59,941 bases of DNA from an uncultured Prevotellaceae bacterium (GTDB lineage Bacteria; Bacteroidota; Bacteroidia; Bacteroidales; Bacteroidaceae), in the NCBI GenBank assembly GCA_902800585.1, contig CADCEW010000002.1:1-59941 (forward strand). The letters are read 5' to 3'. Position numbers and translations under genes: made by a program. The notes beneath the pieces were generated by a model. That model ran no database searches. It was not told the origin of the DNA and saw nothing but the letters and a program-made list of their open reading frames with translations. Shown piece after piece: positions 31,712-40,065 of this stretch (position 1 is its first letter; every line of letters begins with the position of its first letter).

Positions 31712-32293
31712 TTATTTTAAGAATTGAAGGAACGTGAAGGCGTCATCGGGGAGATGGTATTCCAACTTCCCGTTGTCGCGAAGTTCCATGAGGAGGCGGC
31801 CAAGGAGACTTGGACCTACATAGTTGTCACCTTGTAACTTGACGCCCCAAGCATCAGGATTCTTTTTCGTAAAGCCCGTCTGGTCTTCAACGATATATTT
31901 ACCTTTAGAACGTTCCAGTTCTTTACGAAATTCCTCACTCTGTTCATATTTCTTAGTCAGGCAGAACTTCATGGCATCAATAATCATCTTTCCCCAATCT
32001 TCGCGACGGTGGGTCTTTTCCCAATGCTTGGTGGTCATCTTGGGATTACCTTTCTTATAATATATAGCCTTGACGGGTTCTTCGTCCTTGAATTTCATCA
32101 ACTGGAAAAGGCGCTCACTGGTATCAAAAGTGATTCCCTCAACAACAATCGGTGTATGGCCAAAGTTGCTGAAGATCCCCCACTCTTCTTCCACCTTATG
32201 GATTCTGACGCACTCAGCAGCAAGATAGGTCTGTATGCCCCAGTATTCAGGGTAGTTCTCACGGATAAAATCGGATATGCTATAGAAACTCAT
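31712..32293 (-). CDS. NADAR domain protein, predicted antidote of ART partner
   Basis: The protein has 193 residues. NADAR features: EEWGIFSNFGHTPIVVEGIT, DTSERLFQLMKFKDEE, WGKMIIDAMKFCLTKKYEQS and NPDAWGVKLQGDNYVGPSLL. The Glu of the SER motif and the Trp-Gly pair are kept. In DarT-NADAR modules such proteins strip ADP-ribose from guanine and so neutralise a toxin. Here it starts 11 bp after a gene with the ADP-ribosyltransferase fold, the same arrangement with a different transferase. It differs clearly in sequence from the NADAR at 13652. Confidence 0.8.
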   Translation of the reverse strand: MSFYSISDFIRENYPEYWGIQTYLAAECVRIHKVEEEWGIFSNFGHTPIVVEGITFDTSERLFQLMKFKDEEPVKAIYYKKGNPKMTTKHWEKTHRREDWGKMIIDAMKFCLTKKYEQSEEFRKELERSKGKYIVEDQTGFTKKNPDAWGVKLQGDNYVGPSLLGRLLMELRDNGKLEYHLPDDAFTFLQFLK

Positions 32294-32304
32294 AATCTTT
32301 GGTG

Positions 32305-32910
32305 TTAGAAACTATCAAGTGGGATTTCTTTCTCGGAGCCTTCAATGAGTTGGAACTTCTTCGGGTCAAGCTCGACCTTGTCGATGCGGACAATACGAAT
32401 CTTGTCAATGTTGAGAACCACACGATTGGTCAGGCCATCAGGCTTTGACTGAGCTTGGGGCCAGGCGAAGTACTCCAAACCAATCTCACTGAAGAACTTG
32501 GCTGCAGCCTTCTCAGCATCGAGGTCGGCCTTGTCAGTTAGTTGTTTGATGGTACCATTTTTGCCTGTAAGGCGGTTACCAACATACTTGCGAAAGAGTT
32601 TACCTACCTTACGTACTTCGTCGGGAACCTGTTCACCAAGCGCCTTCTCGGTGCGCTCAATAATGGATGGATGAACGGGGCGGACAGAGAAGAGGTGGTT
32701 GTCTTCCGTCATATCTGGAATTTCCAAGGTGTAGACATAATAGTCCTTGTTCTCAGGACGCTTCTTGTTGTAAGCATAGTGGGCAGCAGAGGTATAAGCC
32801 TCGGTGACATATGTACCAAAACCGAACTTTGCCTTACCATCTCCTTCGAGGGCGTGAGCAATATCAAACTTCTTGAATAGCACAGAGGTGCCGTGATAGA
32901 ATATTTCCAT
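32305..32910 (-). CDS. ADP-ribosyltransferase-fold protein (PARP/DUF3990-like)
   Basis: The protein has 201 residues. The start MEIFYHGTSVLFKKFDIAHA and then FGFGTYVTEAYTSAAHYAY match the first two conserved strands of PARP-like ADP-ribosyltransferases: His6 in the HGT motif, Tyr34 in GTYVTE. The third position, normally Glu before a strand like IVYDVAQV, aligns with an Asn-Arg in LTNRVVLNIDKIRIV, so the usual catalytic Glu may be replaced or placed elsewhere. It would use NAD to modify a target. The NADAR gene directly downstream implies guanine in DNA or RNA. A toxin role is inference from pairing. Confidence 0.65.
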   Translation of the reverse strand: MEIFYHGTSVLFKKFDIAHALEGDGKAKFGFGTYVTEAYTSAAHYAYNKKRPENKDYYVYTLEIPDMTEDNHLFSVRPVHPSIIERTEKALGEQVPDEVRKVGKLFRKYVGNRLTGKNGTIKQLTDKADLDAEKAAAKFFSEIGLEYFAWPQAQSKPDGLTNRVVLNIDKIRIVRIDKVELDPKKFQLIEGSEKEIPLDSF

Positions 32911-32932
32911 ATAACGACCTATTTAATTGTTG

Positions 32933-32940
32933 CAAATATA
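32933..32940 (-). promoter_or_regulatory. -7 element of ART-NADAR operon
   Basis: TATATTTG on the minus strand, 22 bp before the start codon. No TATACGTATA operator lies at the 29-30 bp position. Confidence 0.55.
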
Positions 32941-33008
32941 CGAAAAAAAAGAATACAAGTATTATTATGAAACAATTATTGTAGTTTTTTTGTGAATAAG
33001 ACAACCAT

Positions 33009-33881
33009 TTAACCTAAGTGTCTCAGAAGGAATCTTGACTTGTTGCTTTTGCGCATCTTATCGAGACCACGTTCACGAATCTGACGGACACGTTCGCGGG
33101 TCAATCCCATCTCACAACCGATATCGTCAAGACCTCGTTCCTGACAGCCTATACCAAAGCTCTGAATGACAATCTTCCGCTCTCTATCGTTGAGGACTTC
33201 ACCAAGCACCTGCATAATATCACTGTACATCGACTCGTAATCCATTGCTCTGTCAGTATCGTAATCAGATGATGATGCCAACGTATCATTCATCGTCGAT
33301 CCCTCATCGTCAGTGATGGGTGCATCCATACTGGTCACATGTGCCTCAGACTGTAAGGCTACCTCTATCTTGTCTATCTCCATCGAGATCAGCTCACTCA
33401 GTTCCTCAGCAGAGGGGTGGCGGTGATACTTCTGAAGGAAAGCATTGGTGGCACTCTTTATCTTGTTGCTGATCATGATCTGGTTCAGCGGTCTGCGCAC
33501 GATGTTGCTATATTCAGAAATAGACTGGAGAATACTCTGACGAATCCACCAGATAGCATAGGAGATGAACTTAAAACCACGCGTCTCATCAAACTTTTCT
33601 GCCGCAGTAATCAGGCCGATGTTCCCTTCGTTAATCAAGTCAGAGAGAGATACACCTTGATGCTGATACTGCTTGGCAACAGAAACCACGAAACGCAAGT
33701 TAGCAGTCACGAGTTTCTCTTTGGCCTTATCCCCTACTACACCTCCTTTGTGAATGGCTTGAGCCAGTTCCACTTCCTCCTCAGTGGAAATCATAGGTAC
33801 GCGACTAATCTCAGCAAGGTACTTGTCAAGTGCCTCGTCAGAACGGTTGGTAATACTTTTAGAAATCTTCAGTTGTCTCAT
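33009..33881 (-). CDS. RpoD-like group 2 sigma factor
   Basis: I start it at the ATG at 33881 (MRQLKISKSITNRSDEALDK), the canonical start of Bacteroidetes RpoD proteins; longer frames run through the promoter. It has 290 residues with full regions 1.2-4. Region 2: NLRFVVSVAKQYQHQGVSLS, GFKFISYAIWWIRQSILQS. Region 4.2: MGLTRERVRQIRERGLDKMR. Compared with the usual primary factor, region 2.4/3.0 reads SEYSNIVRRPLNQ where AEQSRIVRLPLNQ is common, and the middle is diverged. It is therefore likely a second, alternative RpoD. It is driven by the shared divergent TATACGTATA operator at 33905-33988. Confidence 0.85.
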   Translation of the reverse strand: MRQLKISKSITNRSDEALDKYLAEISRVPMISTEEEVELAQAIHKGGVVGDKAKEKLVTANLRFVVSVAKQYQHQGVSLSDLINEGNIGLITAAEKFDETRGFKFISYAIWWIRQSILQSISEYSNIVRRPLNQIMISNKIKSATNAFLQKYHRHPSAEELSELISMEIDKIEVALQSEAHVTSMDAPITDDEGSTMNDTLASSSDYDTDRAMDYESMYSDIMQVLGEVLNDRERKIVIQSFGIGCQERGLDDIGCEMGLTRERVRQIRERGLDKMRKSNKSRFLLRHLG

Positions 33882-33904
33882 ATATAAATGTTTAATTTCG
33901 GGTG

Positions 33905-33988
33905 CAAAGATATAAAGATACAAAATAAAAGGTCCCCCATATATACGTATAAGATTTATTCGTGGGAAATATTTTATTTGTAACTTTG
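33905..33988. promoter_or_regulatory. Shared divergent TATACGTATA operator with two promoters
   Basis: The palindrome is at 33942-33951. Leftward -7 TATCTTTG (33912-33905) and rightward -7 TAACTTTG (33981-33988) are each exactly 29 bp from it. No normal -33 elements are present. Confidence 0.85.
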
Positions 33989-34028
33989 TAACCAAAATCC
34001 AAGGACAGACATCTATAATAGATAATAA

Positions 34029-34871
34029 ATGGAAGGTATAATCTATAGAAACCTGTATGATGAATACGGTGCCATCATTTCCAATGACGGGAAGACCCTC
34101 TTTAAAGTTCCAGATATCCCTCACTATCGTATTCCAGAGGGTGTTGAGGAAATAGACGAAACGGCCTTTAAGAATCGGCCTCATCTCAAAGAGGTTGATA
34201 TTCCTTATACTGTTGAATGGTACACCGACCAACTCATAAGCAATGCAGCTATGCGTTATGCGCCTAAAGGATTGAAGGTCAACTACTGGAACTGGCCTTA
34301 TCCAGAGAATTGTATTCGCAGTGAAGCTTTGGAGGCAGAGATCTCCAACGGGGTCGTTGATGAATATGGGGCTGTCTATAGTCAAGACGGCAAACGACTG
34401 CTGAAATGCGCCGATGTGAAGTGTTACAAGGTGAGGGAAGGTACTGAAAGTGCTGATAAACTGGCTTTCATTGGGTGTGACCAGTTAGAATGTCTTTATC
34501 TCCCCTACACACTCCCAGAAGAATCATTCGATGCCATATTAGGAGGAACAGATACTGTAGGTGCAATTAGTTTCTGGGACAGGCCCTATGTACCAGAAGA
34601 ACTAGACCCTAATGAGACGTGGTCCGACGATGAGGTTTACATCGATGAACACGATGTCGTCTATTCGAAGGACCGGAAACGTCTTCTCTATGCTCGAAAG
34701 GGTTTTATTGAGCATGAATACATTATTCCTGACGGAACGCTGACAATCTGTGACCAAGCCTTCTTGTTCCATGAAGGATATCTGGTTTTATCCCTTCCTG
34801 CCTCCATCAAAGTCATCGGTGACGATATCTTTGGGAAAGATGGAGGAAAGATTGTATTAAGAATGTGTTAA
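34029..34871 (+). CDS. BspA-like LRR protein with three long repeats
   Basis: The protein has 280 residues. It contains three imperfect units about 90-100 residues long. Each starts with a line such as YDEYGAIISNDGKTLFKVPD, DEYGAVYSQDGKRLLKCAD or DEHDVVYSKDRKRLLYARKG and is followed by an LRR_5-like segment (IPEGVEEIDETAFKNRPHLK). It has no signal peptide. These proteins are presumed to bind partners. It is transcribed divergently from the sigma factor, sharing its operator. Confidence 0.65.
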   Translation: MEGIIYRNLYDEYGAIISNDGKTLFKVPDIPHYRIPEGVEEIDETAFKNRPHLKEVDIPYTVEWYTDQLISNAAMRYAPKGLKVNYWNWPYPENCIRSEALEAEISNGVVDEYGAVYSQDGKRLLKCADVKCYKVREGTESADKLAFIGCDQLECLYLPYTLPEESFDAILGGTDTVGAISFWDRPYVPEELDPNETWSDDEVYIDEHDVVYSKDRKRLLYARKGFIEHEYIIPDGTLTICDQAFLFHEGYLVLSLPASIKVIGDDIFGKDGGKIVLRMC

Positions 34872-34910
34872 TCTTACTAAAAAGGAGACGTTGCTCGATA
34901 GTAACAAAGA

Positions 34911-34934
34911 AAGCCTGGGCGATTGCTCAGGCTT
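34911..34934 (+). terminator. Terminator (repeated family)
   Basis: AAGCCTGGGC (34911-34920) and GCTCAGGCTT (34925-34934) with a GATT loop, identical to the hairpin at 437-460. The T run is weak here. Confidence 0.7.
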
Positions 34935-34960
34935 ACTTCTTCTTTGAATCGAACCGTTTC

Positions 34961-36625
34961 CTAGTACGCTTGTTCATGGACACCCTTGACGGCACGGCCT
35001 GAGGGGTCGTTCATGCCCTTGAAGGCAGCATCCCATTCGAGGGCGATAGCGGTAGAGCAAGCAACAGAGGCTTCGCTGGGTACACTGCGTGCGGCAGAGT
35101 CGCTGGGGAAATGCTCAGCAAAGATGGAGCGATAGTAGTATTCCTCTTTGTTCTTGGGTGGATTGATAGGGAAACGCTCGGCAGCGTGTGCCATCTGTTC
35201 GTCAGTGACGGCTTCAGCCGTGATCTGCTTGAGGGTGTCAATCCACGAATAGCCTACACCATCACTGAATTGTTCTTTCTGTCGCCAAGCCACTTCGGCA
35301 GGTAACATGTCAGAGAAGGCTTCACGGACAATCTTCTTTTCCATCGTGGTACCAGGACACATCTTCGCATCAGGGTTGGTACGCATAGCCACATCCAGGA
35401 ACTCTTTGTCGAGGAAAGGTACACGTCCTTCAACACCCCAAGCCGACAGGCTCTTGTTGGCACGCAGGCAGTCGTAGAGGTGTAGTTTGGAGAGTTTGCG
35501 AACGGTCTCTTCGTGGAAGTCTTTTGCAGAAGGTGCTTTGTGGAAATAGAGATAGCCACCGAATATCTCATCAGCGCCCTCACCAGAGAGCACCATCTTG
35601 ATACCCATCGACTTGATGACACGCGCCAGCAGGTACATCGGCGTAGAGGCACGCACCGTGGTGACATCGTAGGTCTCGATGAAGTAGATGACATCACGGA
35701 TGGCATCAAGACCTTCTTGGATGGTATAGTTGATTTCGTGATGGACAGTACCGATATGGTCTGCGACCAGTTTGGCTTTCGCCAAGTCAGGGGCACCTTT
35801 GAGTCCTACGGCAAACGAGTGCAGACGAGGCCAGTAGGCTTTCGTCTTGGAATCGTCTTCGATACGCATCTCACTGTATTTCTCAGCAATGGCAGAGATG
35901 ACAGAGGAATCCAAGCCACCAGAGAGCAACACACCATAGGGGACGTCACTCATCAACTGACGTTTCACCGCATCTTCAAGAGCATCGTGGATGTCTTGCA
36001 CCGAGGCTGGATTGTTCTTTACTGCGTCATACTCAAACCAGTCACGTTGATAATACCGCTTCATGCCAGGCTCACGGCTCCAATAATAATGTCCGGGCAG
36101 GAACGGCTCGTATCGCTCGCACTGTCCTTCGAGGGCTTTCAATTCAGAGGCAACATACACCTTACCGTCTGAATCGTAACCGATATAAAGAGGTATCACA
36201 CCAATGGGGTCACGGGCTATCAGGAACTCGTTGCGTTCCTCGTCATAGAGTACAAACGCAAAGATGCCACTCAGGTCCTCGAGGAAGTTGATGCCCTTCT
36301 CTTTGTAAAGAGCAAGGATCACCTCGCAGTCAGAGCCCGTCTGAAACTCATACTGTCCAGCGAAGCGACGGCGTATCTCCTGATGGTTGTAGATTTCTCC
36401 GTTCACAGCCAGCACCTGTTTCTTGTCTGGCGAGAACAACGGCTGTCCCCCACTCTCTGGGTCGACGATGCTTAGTCGCTCGTGAGCGAGGATAGCACTG
36501 CCGCCACAATAGATACCGCTCCAGTCAGGTCCGCGATGACGGATTTTCTGACTCATCTTCAATGCTTTGTCACGCCATTCGTGTGACTGTTCTTGGACGT
36601 TTAATATAGCTACTATTCCACACAT
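34961..36625 (-). CDS. asnB: Asparagine synthase (glutamine-hydrolysing)
   Basis: The protein has 554 residues, the usual AsnB length. Cys2 of MCGIVAILNV is the glutaminase nucleophile. RHRGPDWSG and NGEIYNHQEIR belong to the N-terminal glutaminase domain. The synthetase ATP-binding loop is LLSGGLDSSVISAIA (about 238-252) and SGEGADEIFGGY follows. It makes asparagine from aspartate and glutamine with ATP in the cytoplasm. It is last in a leftward run with the purF-like gene (12 bp gap), pyrG and amt, all glutamine- or ammonium-using. Confidence 0.95.
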   Translation of the reverse strand: MCGIVAILNVQEQSHEWRDKALKMSQKIRHRGPDWSGIYCGGSAILAHERLSIVDPESGGQPLFSPDKKQVLAVNGEIYNHQEIRRRFAGQYEFQTGSDCEVILALYKEKGINFLEDLSGIFAFVLYDEERNEFLIARDPIGVIPLYIGYDSDGKVYVASELKALEGQCERYEPFLPGHYYWSREPGMKRYYQRDWFEYDAVKNNPASVQDIHDALEDAVKRQLMSDVPYGVLLSGGLDSSVISAIAEKYSEMRIEDDSKTKAYWPRLHSFAVGLKGAPDLAKAKLVADHIGTVHHEINYTIQEGLDAIRDVIYFIETYDVTTVRASTPMYLLARVIKSMGIKMVLSGEGADEIFGGYLYFHKAPSAKDFHEETVRKLSKLHLYDCLRANKSLSAWGVEGRVPFLDKEFLDVAMRTNPDAKMCPGTTMEKKIVREAFSDMLPAEVAWRQKEQFSDGVGYSWIDTLKQITAEAVTDEQMAHAAERFPINPPKNKEEYYYRSIFAEHFPSDSAARSVPSEASVACSTAIALEWDAAFKGMNDPSGRAVKGVHEQAY

Positions 36626-36637
36626 AATCTTATGCTA

Positions 36638-38389
36638 TTACAGTTGTAAATTCAAAACTTTCTCTACGTAATTCACAAACGCCTGATTGACCATACGGAT
36701 ACCACCAGGTGTGGGATAATGACCCGTGAAGTACCAGTCGCCAGGATGGTTGGGACAGGCATGATGGAGACCCTTAATGCTCTGATACACCAGTTCTATG
36801 GGGGCTTGCATACCTTCAGGGCGCAACATCTCCACTATCTTATGATTGATTTCATCAACGCTAAAGGGAGCATAGACAGCTCTGACGTGGTTTGTCGTCA
36901 TCGGTGCTGTCTTACATTTCCGATAAGTCTCCGCTATCAACTGCTGAAGGCCTCTGTCTTTGATGAGTGCAATGGCGGCACGGAAAGCACAGAGTTCTTC
37001 CAGTCGCGACATATCGATGCCATAATAGTCCGGGTATCGGATTTGCGGTGAACTCGACACCATCACTATCTTCTTGGGGTGCAGACGGTCGAGAATCTTG
37101 AATATACTCTCTCGCAACGTCGTACCTCGTACGATGGAGTCGTCGATGATAACCAGATTATCCTCGTAGGGTGCCACTGATCCGTACGTGATGTCATAGA
37201 CATGGGCAGCGAGATCATTACGCTCTGCACCTTCTGTAATAAAGGTGCGCAGTTTGATGTCCTTCCAGACCACCTTCTCTATCCTAACGTCATGGTTTAA
37301 ACGACGAACACCGTCCGTCATACCATGAAAGGCAACTTCAGCCGTATTGGGGATATACGAGAATACTGTATGTGCTACATCGCCCCCGATAGCCTGCATG
37401 ATAGTGGGTGTAAGTTGCTCTCCCAGTTGCTTGCGTTCATTATAAATATCCCTGTCAGAGCCTCGGCTGAAATAGATACGCTCGAAAGAACAGGCCGATA
37501 GTTTCTGTGCTGCCAATATCTGTCTTAGATGACTTTCTCCATTTATATGAACGATGAGCGACTGTCCCGGTTGCAACTCTTGGATATCTTCAGCCTGCAA
37601 ATCAAAGGTAGTCTGAATAACAGGGCGTTCAGACGCCAGCACCACCACTTCGTCATCCTGATACCAGAATGCGGGACGGATGCCCCAAGGGTCGCGAACG
37701 GCAAACATCTCACCAGAACCCGTCTGTCCACACATCACATAGCCACCATCAAAGTGTGGCATGGTGGTCTTCAACACATTCGCCATCTCCACATGGTCGT
37801 CGATATATTGCGTGATGTCCGTACCCTCTAATCCCTGACTACGTGCTTCAGTATATAGCCGTTCTACCTCGCGATCCAGTCGATGCCCCATCAGTTCCAA
37901 CGTGATATACGAATCGCCATAGATACGAGGCGACTGACCTTGGTCTGTCAGGAATTGAAAGACCTCATCGATGTTGGTCATATTGAAGTTACCACACAGG
38001 CTGAGGTTCTTGGCGCGCCAATTGTTACGACGCAGAAAAGGATGGACGTATTGCAATCCGCTTTTGCCCGTCGTGGAATAACGCAGATGTCCCATCAATA
38101 ACTGCGATTTATCTGCTGAGGTGTCACTTTTGTCAAATCGCTTGAACACTTCCGTTATCGCATCCTTACCCTCTGCCCGTTCACGAAACATATATTCCTC
38201 GCCAGCAGGAGCATCGAGATTGACGCAGACGACACCAGCACCCTCCTGACCACGATTGTGCTGTTTCTCCATCATCAGGTAGAGTTTATTCAGCCCATAA
38301 CGGGACGTGCCGTACTTCCGTTCGTAATAGTTCAGCGGCTTCAGCAGGCGAATCATCGCCACACCACATTCATGCTTTAACTGTTCCAT
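36638..38389 (-). CDS. Amidophosphoribosyltransferase-like protein
   Basis: The protein has 583 residues, longer than typical PurF (about 470-500). The glutaminase Cys8 follows a short propeptide (MEQLKHECGVAMIRL), with LMGHLRYSTTG and LCGNFNMTN as in class II amidotransferases. The PRPP-binding loop VIIDDSIVRGTT (about 415-426) is intact, as is EELCAFRAAIALI. It therefore should form phosphoribosylamine from glutamine and PRPP, or a close variant. It belongs to the longer PurF paralogue group of Bacteroidetes, so I leave the symbol out. It is co-transcribed with pyrG (14 bp) and asnB (12 bp). Confidence 0.8.
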   Translation of the reverse strand: MEQLKHECGVAMIRLLKPLNYYERKYGTSRYGLNKLYLMMEKQHNRGQEGAGVVCVNLDAPAGEEYMFRERAEGKDAITEVFKRFDKSDTSADKSQLLMGHLRYSTTGKSGLQYVHPFLRRNNWRAKNLSLCGNFNMTNIDEVFQFLTDQGQSPRIYGDSYITLELMGHRLDREVERLYTEARSQGLEGTDITQYIDDHVEMANVLKTTMPHFDGGYVMCGQTGSGEMFAVRDPWGIRPAFWYQDDEVVVLASERPVIQTTFDLQAEDIQELQPGQSLIVHINGESHLRQILAAQKLSACSFERIYFSRGSDRDIYNERKQLGEQLTPTIMQAIGGDVAHTVFSYIPNTAEVAFHGMTDGVRRLNHDVRIEKVVWKDIKLRTFITEGAERNDLAAHVYDITYGSVAPYEDNLVIIDDSIVRGTTLRESIFKILDRLHPKKIVMVSSSPQIRYPDYYGIDMSRLEELCAFRAAIALIKDRGLQQLIAETYRKCKTAPMTTNHVRAVYAPFSVDEINHKIVEMLRPEGMQAPIELVYQSIKGLHHACPNHPGDWYFTGHYPTPGGIRMVNQAFVNYVEKVLNLQL

Positions 38390-38403
38390 ATCATTATTTC
38401 AGA

Positions 38404-38433
38404 TTACTCAGAATAATCAGAATATTCAGAACA
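38404..38433. repeat. SDY-coding short repeat at pyrG 3' end
   Basis: On the minus strand TCTGAATATTCTGATTATTC encodes SEYSDYS and runs into the TAA stop. A relative sits in gltD at 46925-46960. Confidence 0.7.
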
Positions 38434-40020
38434 TGATTTAACAAAGTCCATGAAAAGTGGATGCGGATGAAGCACTGTTGATGAATATTCTGGATGGAAC
38501 TGCGTACCGATGTACCAACGCTTGTCAGGTATCTCCACGATTTCCACGAGGTCGGCTTTGGGGTTGATACCCACGCATTTCATCCCCTTCGCCTCATATT
38601 CCGCCTTATAGGTGTTGTTGAACTCATAGCGATGGCGATGACGTTCCTTAATCAGCGTATCTTTTCCGTAGGCTTCACAGGCACGACTACCCTCAACAAG
38701 TTCGCAATCATAGGCTCCCAGTCGCATCGTGCCACCCATCTGTGTGACACTCTTCTGTTCCTCCATGATGTCTATCACGTTATGAGGTGTCTGTGCGTCC
38801 ATCTCTGCACTGTGAGCATCCTTATAGCCCAAAACATTGCGAGCGAACTCGATGACCATCATCTGCATACCCAGACAGATGCCGAAGGTGGGAATATCGT
38901 GGGTGCGACTATATTCCGCTGCAATGATCTTGCCCTCGATACCACGTTGACCAAAGCCTGGACAGATGACGATGCCCGCCATGTTTTCAAGTTGTGTGGC
39001 GACATTCTCGGCCGTCAGCTCTTGACTATTAACGAAGTGAATCTTCACCTTCACATCGTTATAGATGCCCGCCAGATTGAGACTCTCACGAATGCTCTTG
39101 TAGGCATCCTGCAGGTCGTATTTACCCACCAGACCGATGTGTACCTCGCGCTTCGCATTGCGCTGCTTCTCCAAAAAGTCATGCCAGGATTTCATCGTCG
39201 GCATCTCACCTACTGGAATGCCAATCTTCCTCATAATAGCAGCATCGAGCCCCTGCTTCTGCATGCTCACCGGTACCTCATAGATAGAGGGCATGTCTTC
39301 GCTCTGGACCACACACTCCAGGTCGACATTACAGAACGACGCCACCTTCAGGCGTATAGCATCGCTGAGGTGACGTTCTGTTCTGAGGACCAGGATATCG
39401 GGCTGGATACCCATACCTTGCAGTTCTTTCACTGAGTGCTGTGTGGGTTTCGTCTTCAACTCTTCAGCCGCCTTCAGATAAGGCACATAAGTCAAGTGAA
39501 CACACACCGCATCACGACCCAATTGCCAGCGCAACTGTCGGATGGCTTCCATAAATGGTGCACTCTCAATGTCACCGATAGTACCACCTACCTCTGTAAT
39601 AACGAAGTCCAACTGCTCGTCTTTCTCATCTTCTCTTAGCATCCGCCTTTTAATCTCATCCGTGATATGCGGCACCACCTGGATGGTCTTTCCCAAATAA
39701 TCGCCATGTCGCTCACGGTCGATGACAGTCTTGTAGATACGTCCTGTCGTGATAGAGTTATTACACGTGGTATGGATACCCGTAAACCGCTCGTAGTGAC
39801 CCAAGTCCAAGTCTGTCTCCATGCCGTCCACTGTGACGTAGCACTCACCATGCTCATAGGGGTTCAGTGTCCCAGGATCAATATTGATGTAGGGATCGAA
39901 CTTCTGGATAGTGACTTTGTAACCTCGGGCCTGTAGCAGTTTACCGATACTGGCGGAGATGATTCCCTTGCCTAACGAGGAAACCACACCGCCTGTAACG
40001 AAGATGTACTTTGTGTTCAT
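38404..40020 (-). CDS. pyrG: CTP synthase
   Basis: The protein has 538 residues, standard length. The amidoligase start MNTKYIFVTGGVVSSLGKGI and GTIGDIESAPFMEAIRQ are typical. The C-terminal glutaminase has GICLGMQMMVIEFARNV with its nucleophile Cys and QFHPEYSS with the His-x-Glu. It converts UTP to CTP using glutamine. The extreme C-terminus (SEYSDYSE) and stop are formed by a repeated short element, also found inserted in GltD, and replace the usual end of the protein. It starts 45 bp after the amt gene. Confidence 0.95.
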   Translation of the reverse strand: MNTKYIFVTGGVVSSLGKGIISASIGKLLQARGYKVTIQKFDPYINIDPGTLNPYEHGECYVTVDGMETDLDLGHYERFTGIHTTCNNSITTGRIYKTVIDRERHGDYLGKTIQVVPHITDEIKRRMLREDEKDEQLDFVITEVGGTIGDIESAPFMEAIRQLRWQLGRDAVCVHLTYVPYLKAAEELKTKPTQHSVKELQGMGIQPDILVLRTERHLSDAIRLKVASFCNVDLECVVQSEDMPSIYEVPVSMQKQGLDAAIMRKIGIPVGEMPTMKSWHDFLEKQRNAKREVHIGLVGKYDLQDAYKSIRESLNLAGIYNDVKVKIHFVNSQELTAENVATQLENMAGIVICPGFGQRGIEGKIIAAEYSRTHDIPTFGICLGMQMMVIEFARNVLGYKDAHSAEMDAQTPHNVIDIMEEQKSVTQMGGTMRLGAYDCELVEGSRACEAYGKDTLIKERHRHRYEFNNTYKAEYEAKGMKCVGINPKADLVEIVEIPDKRWYIGTQFHPEYSSTVLHPHPLFMDFVKSCSEYSDYSE

Positions 40021-40065
40021 ATAATATCGTTTGGTTGTTTTGAAGTTTGCTTATAATCTTTCTTA

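Noticed and set aside
33882-34385. Upstream extension of the sigma factor to 458 residues
   Set aside because: It crosses the -7 box, the palindrome and the divergent gene; the RpoD-type start is at 33881.
38494-39435. 313-residue open frame opposite pyrG
   Set aside because: It lies fully antisense within pyrG, has a His/Leu/Thr-rich composition typical of shadow frames and no promoter or family match.
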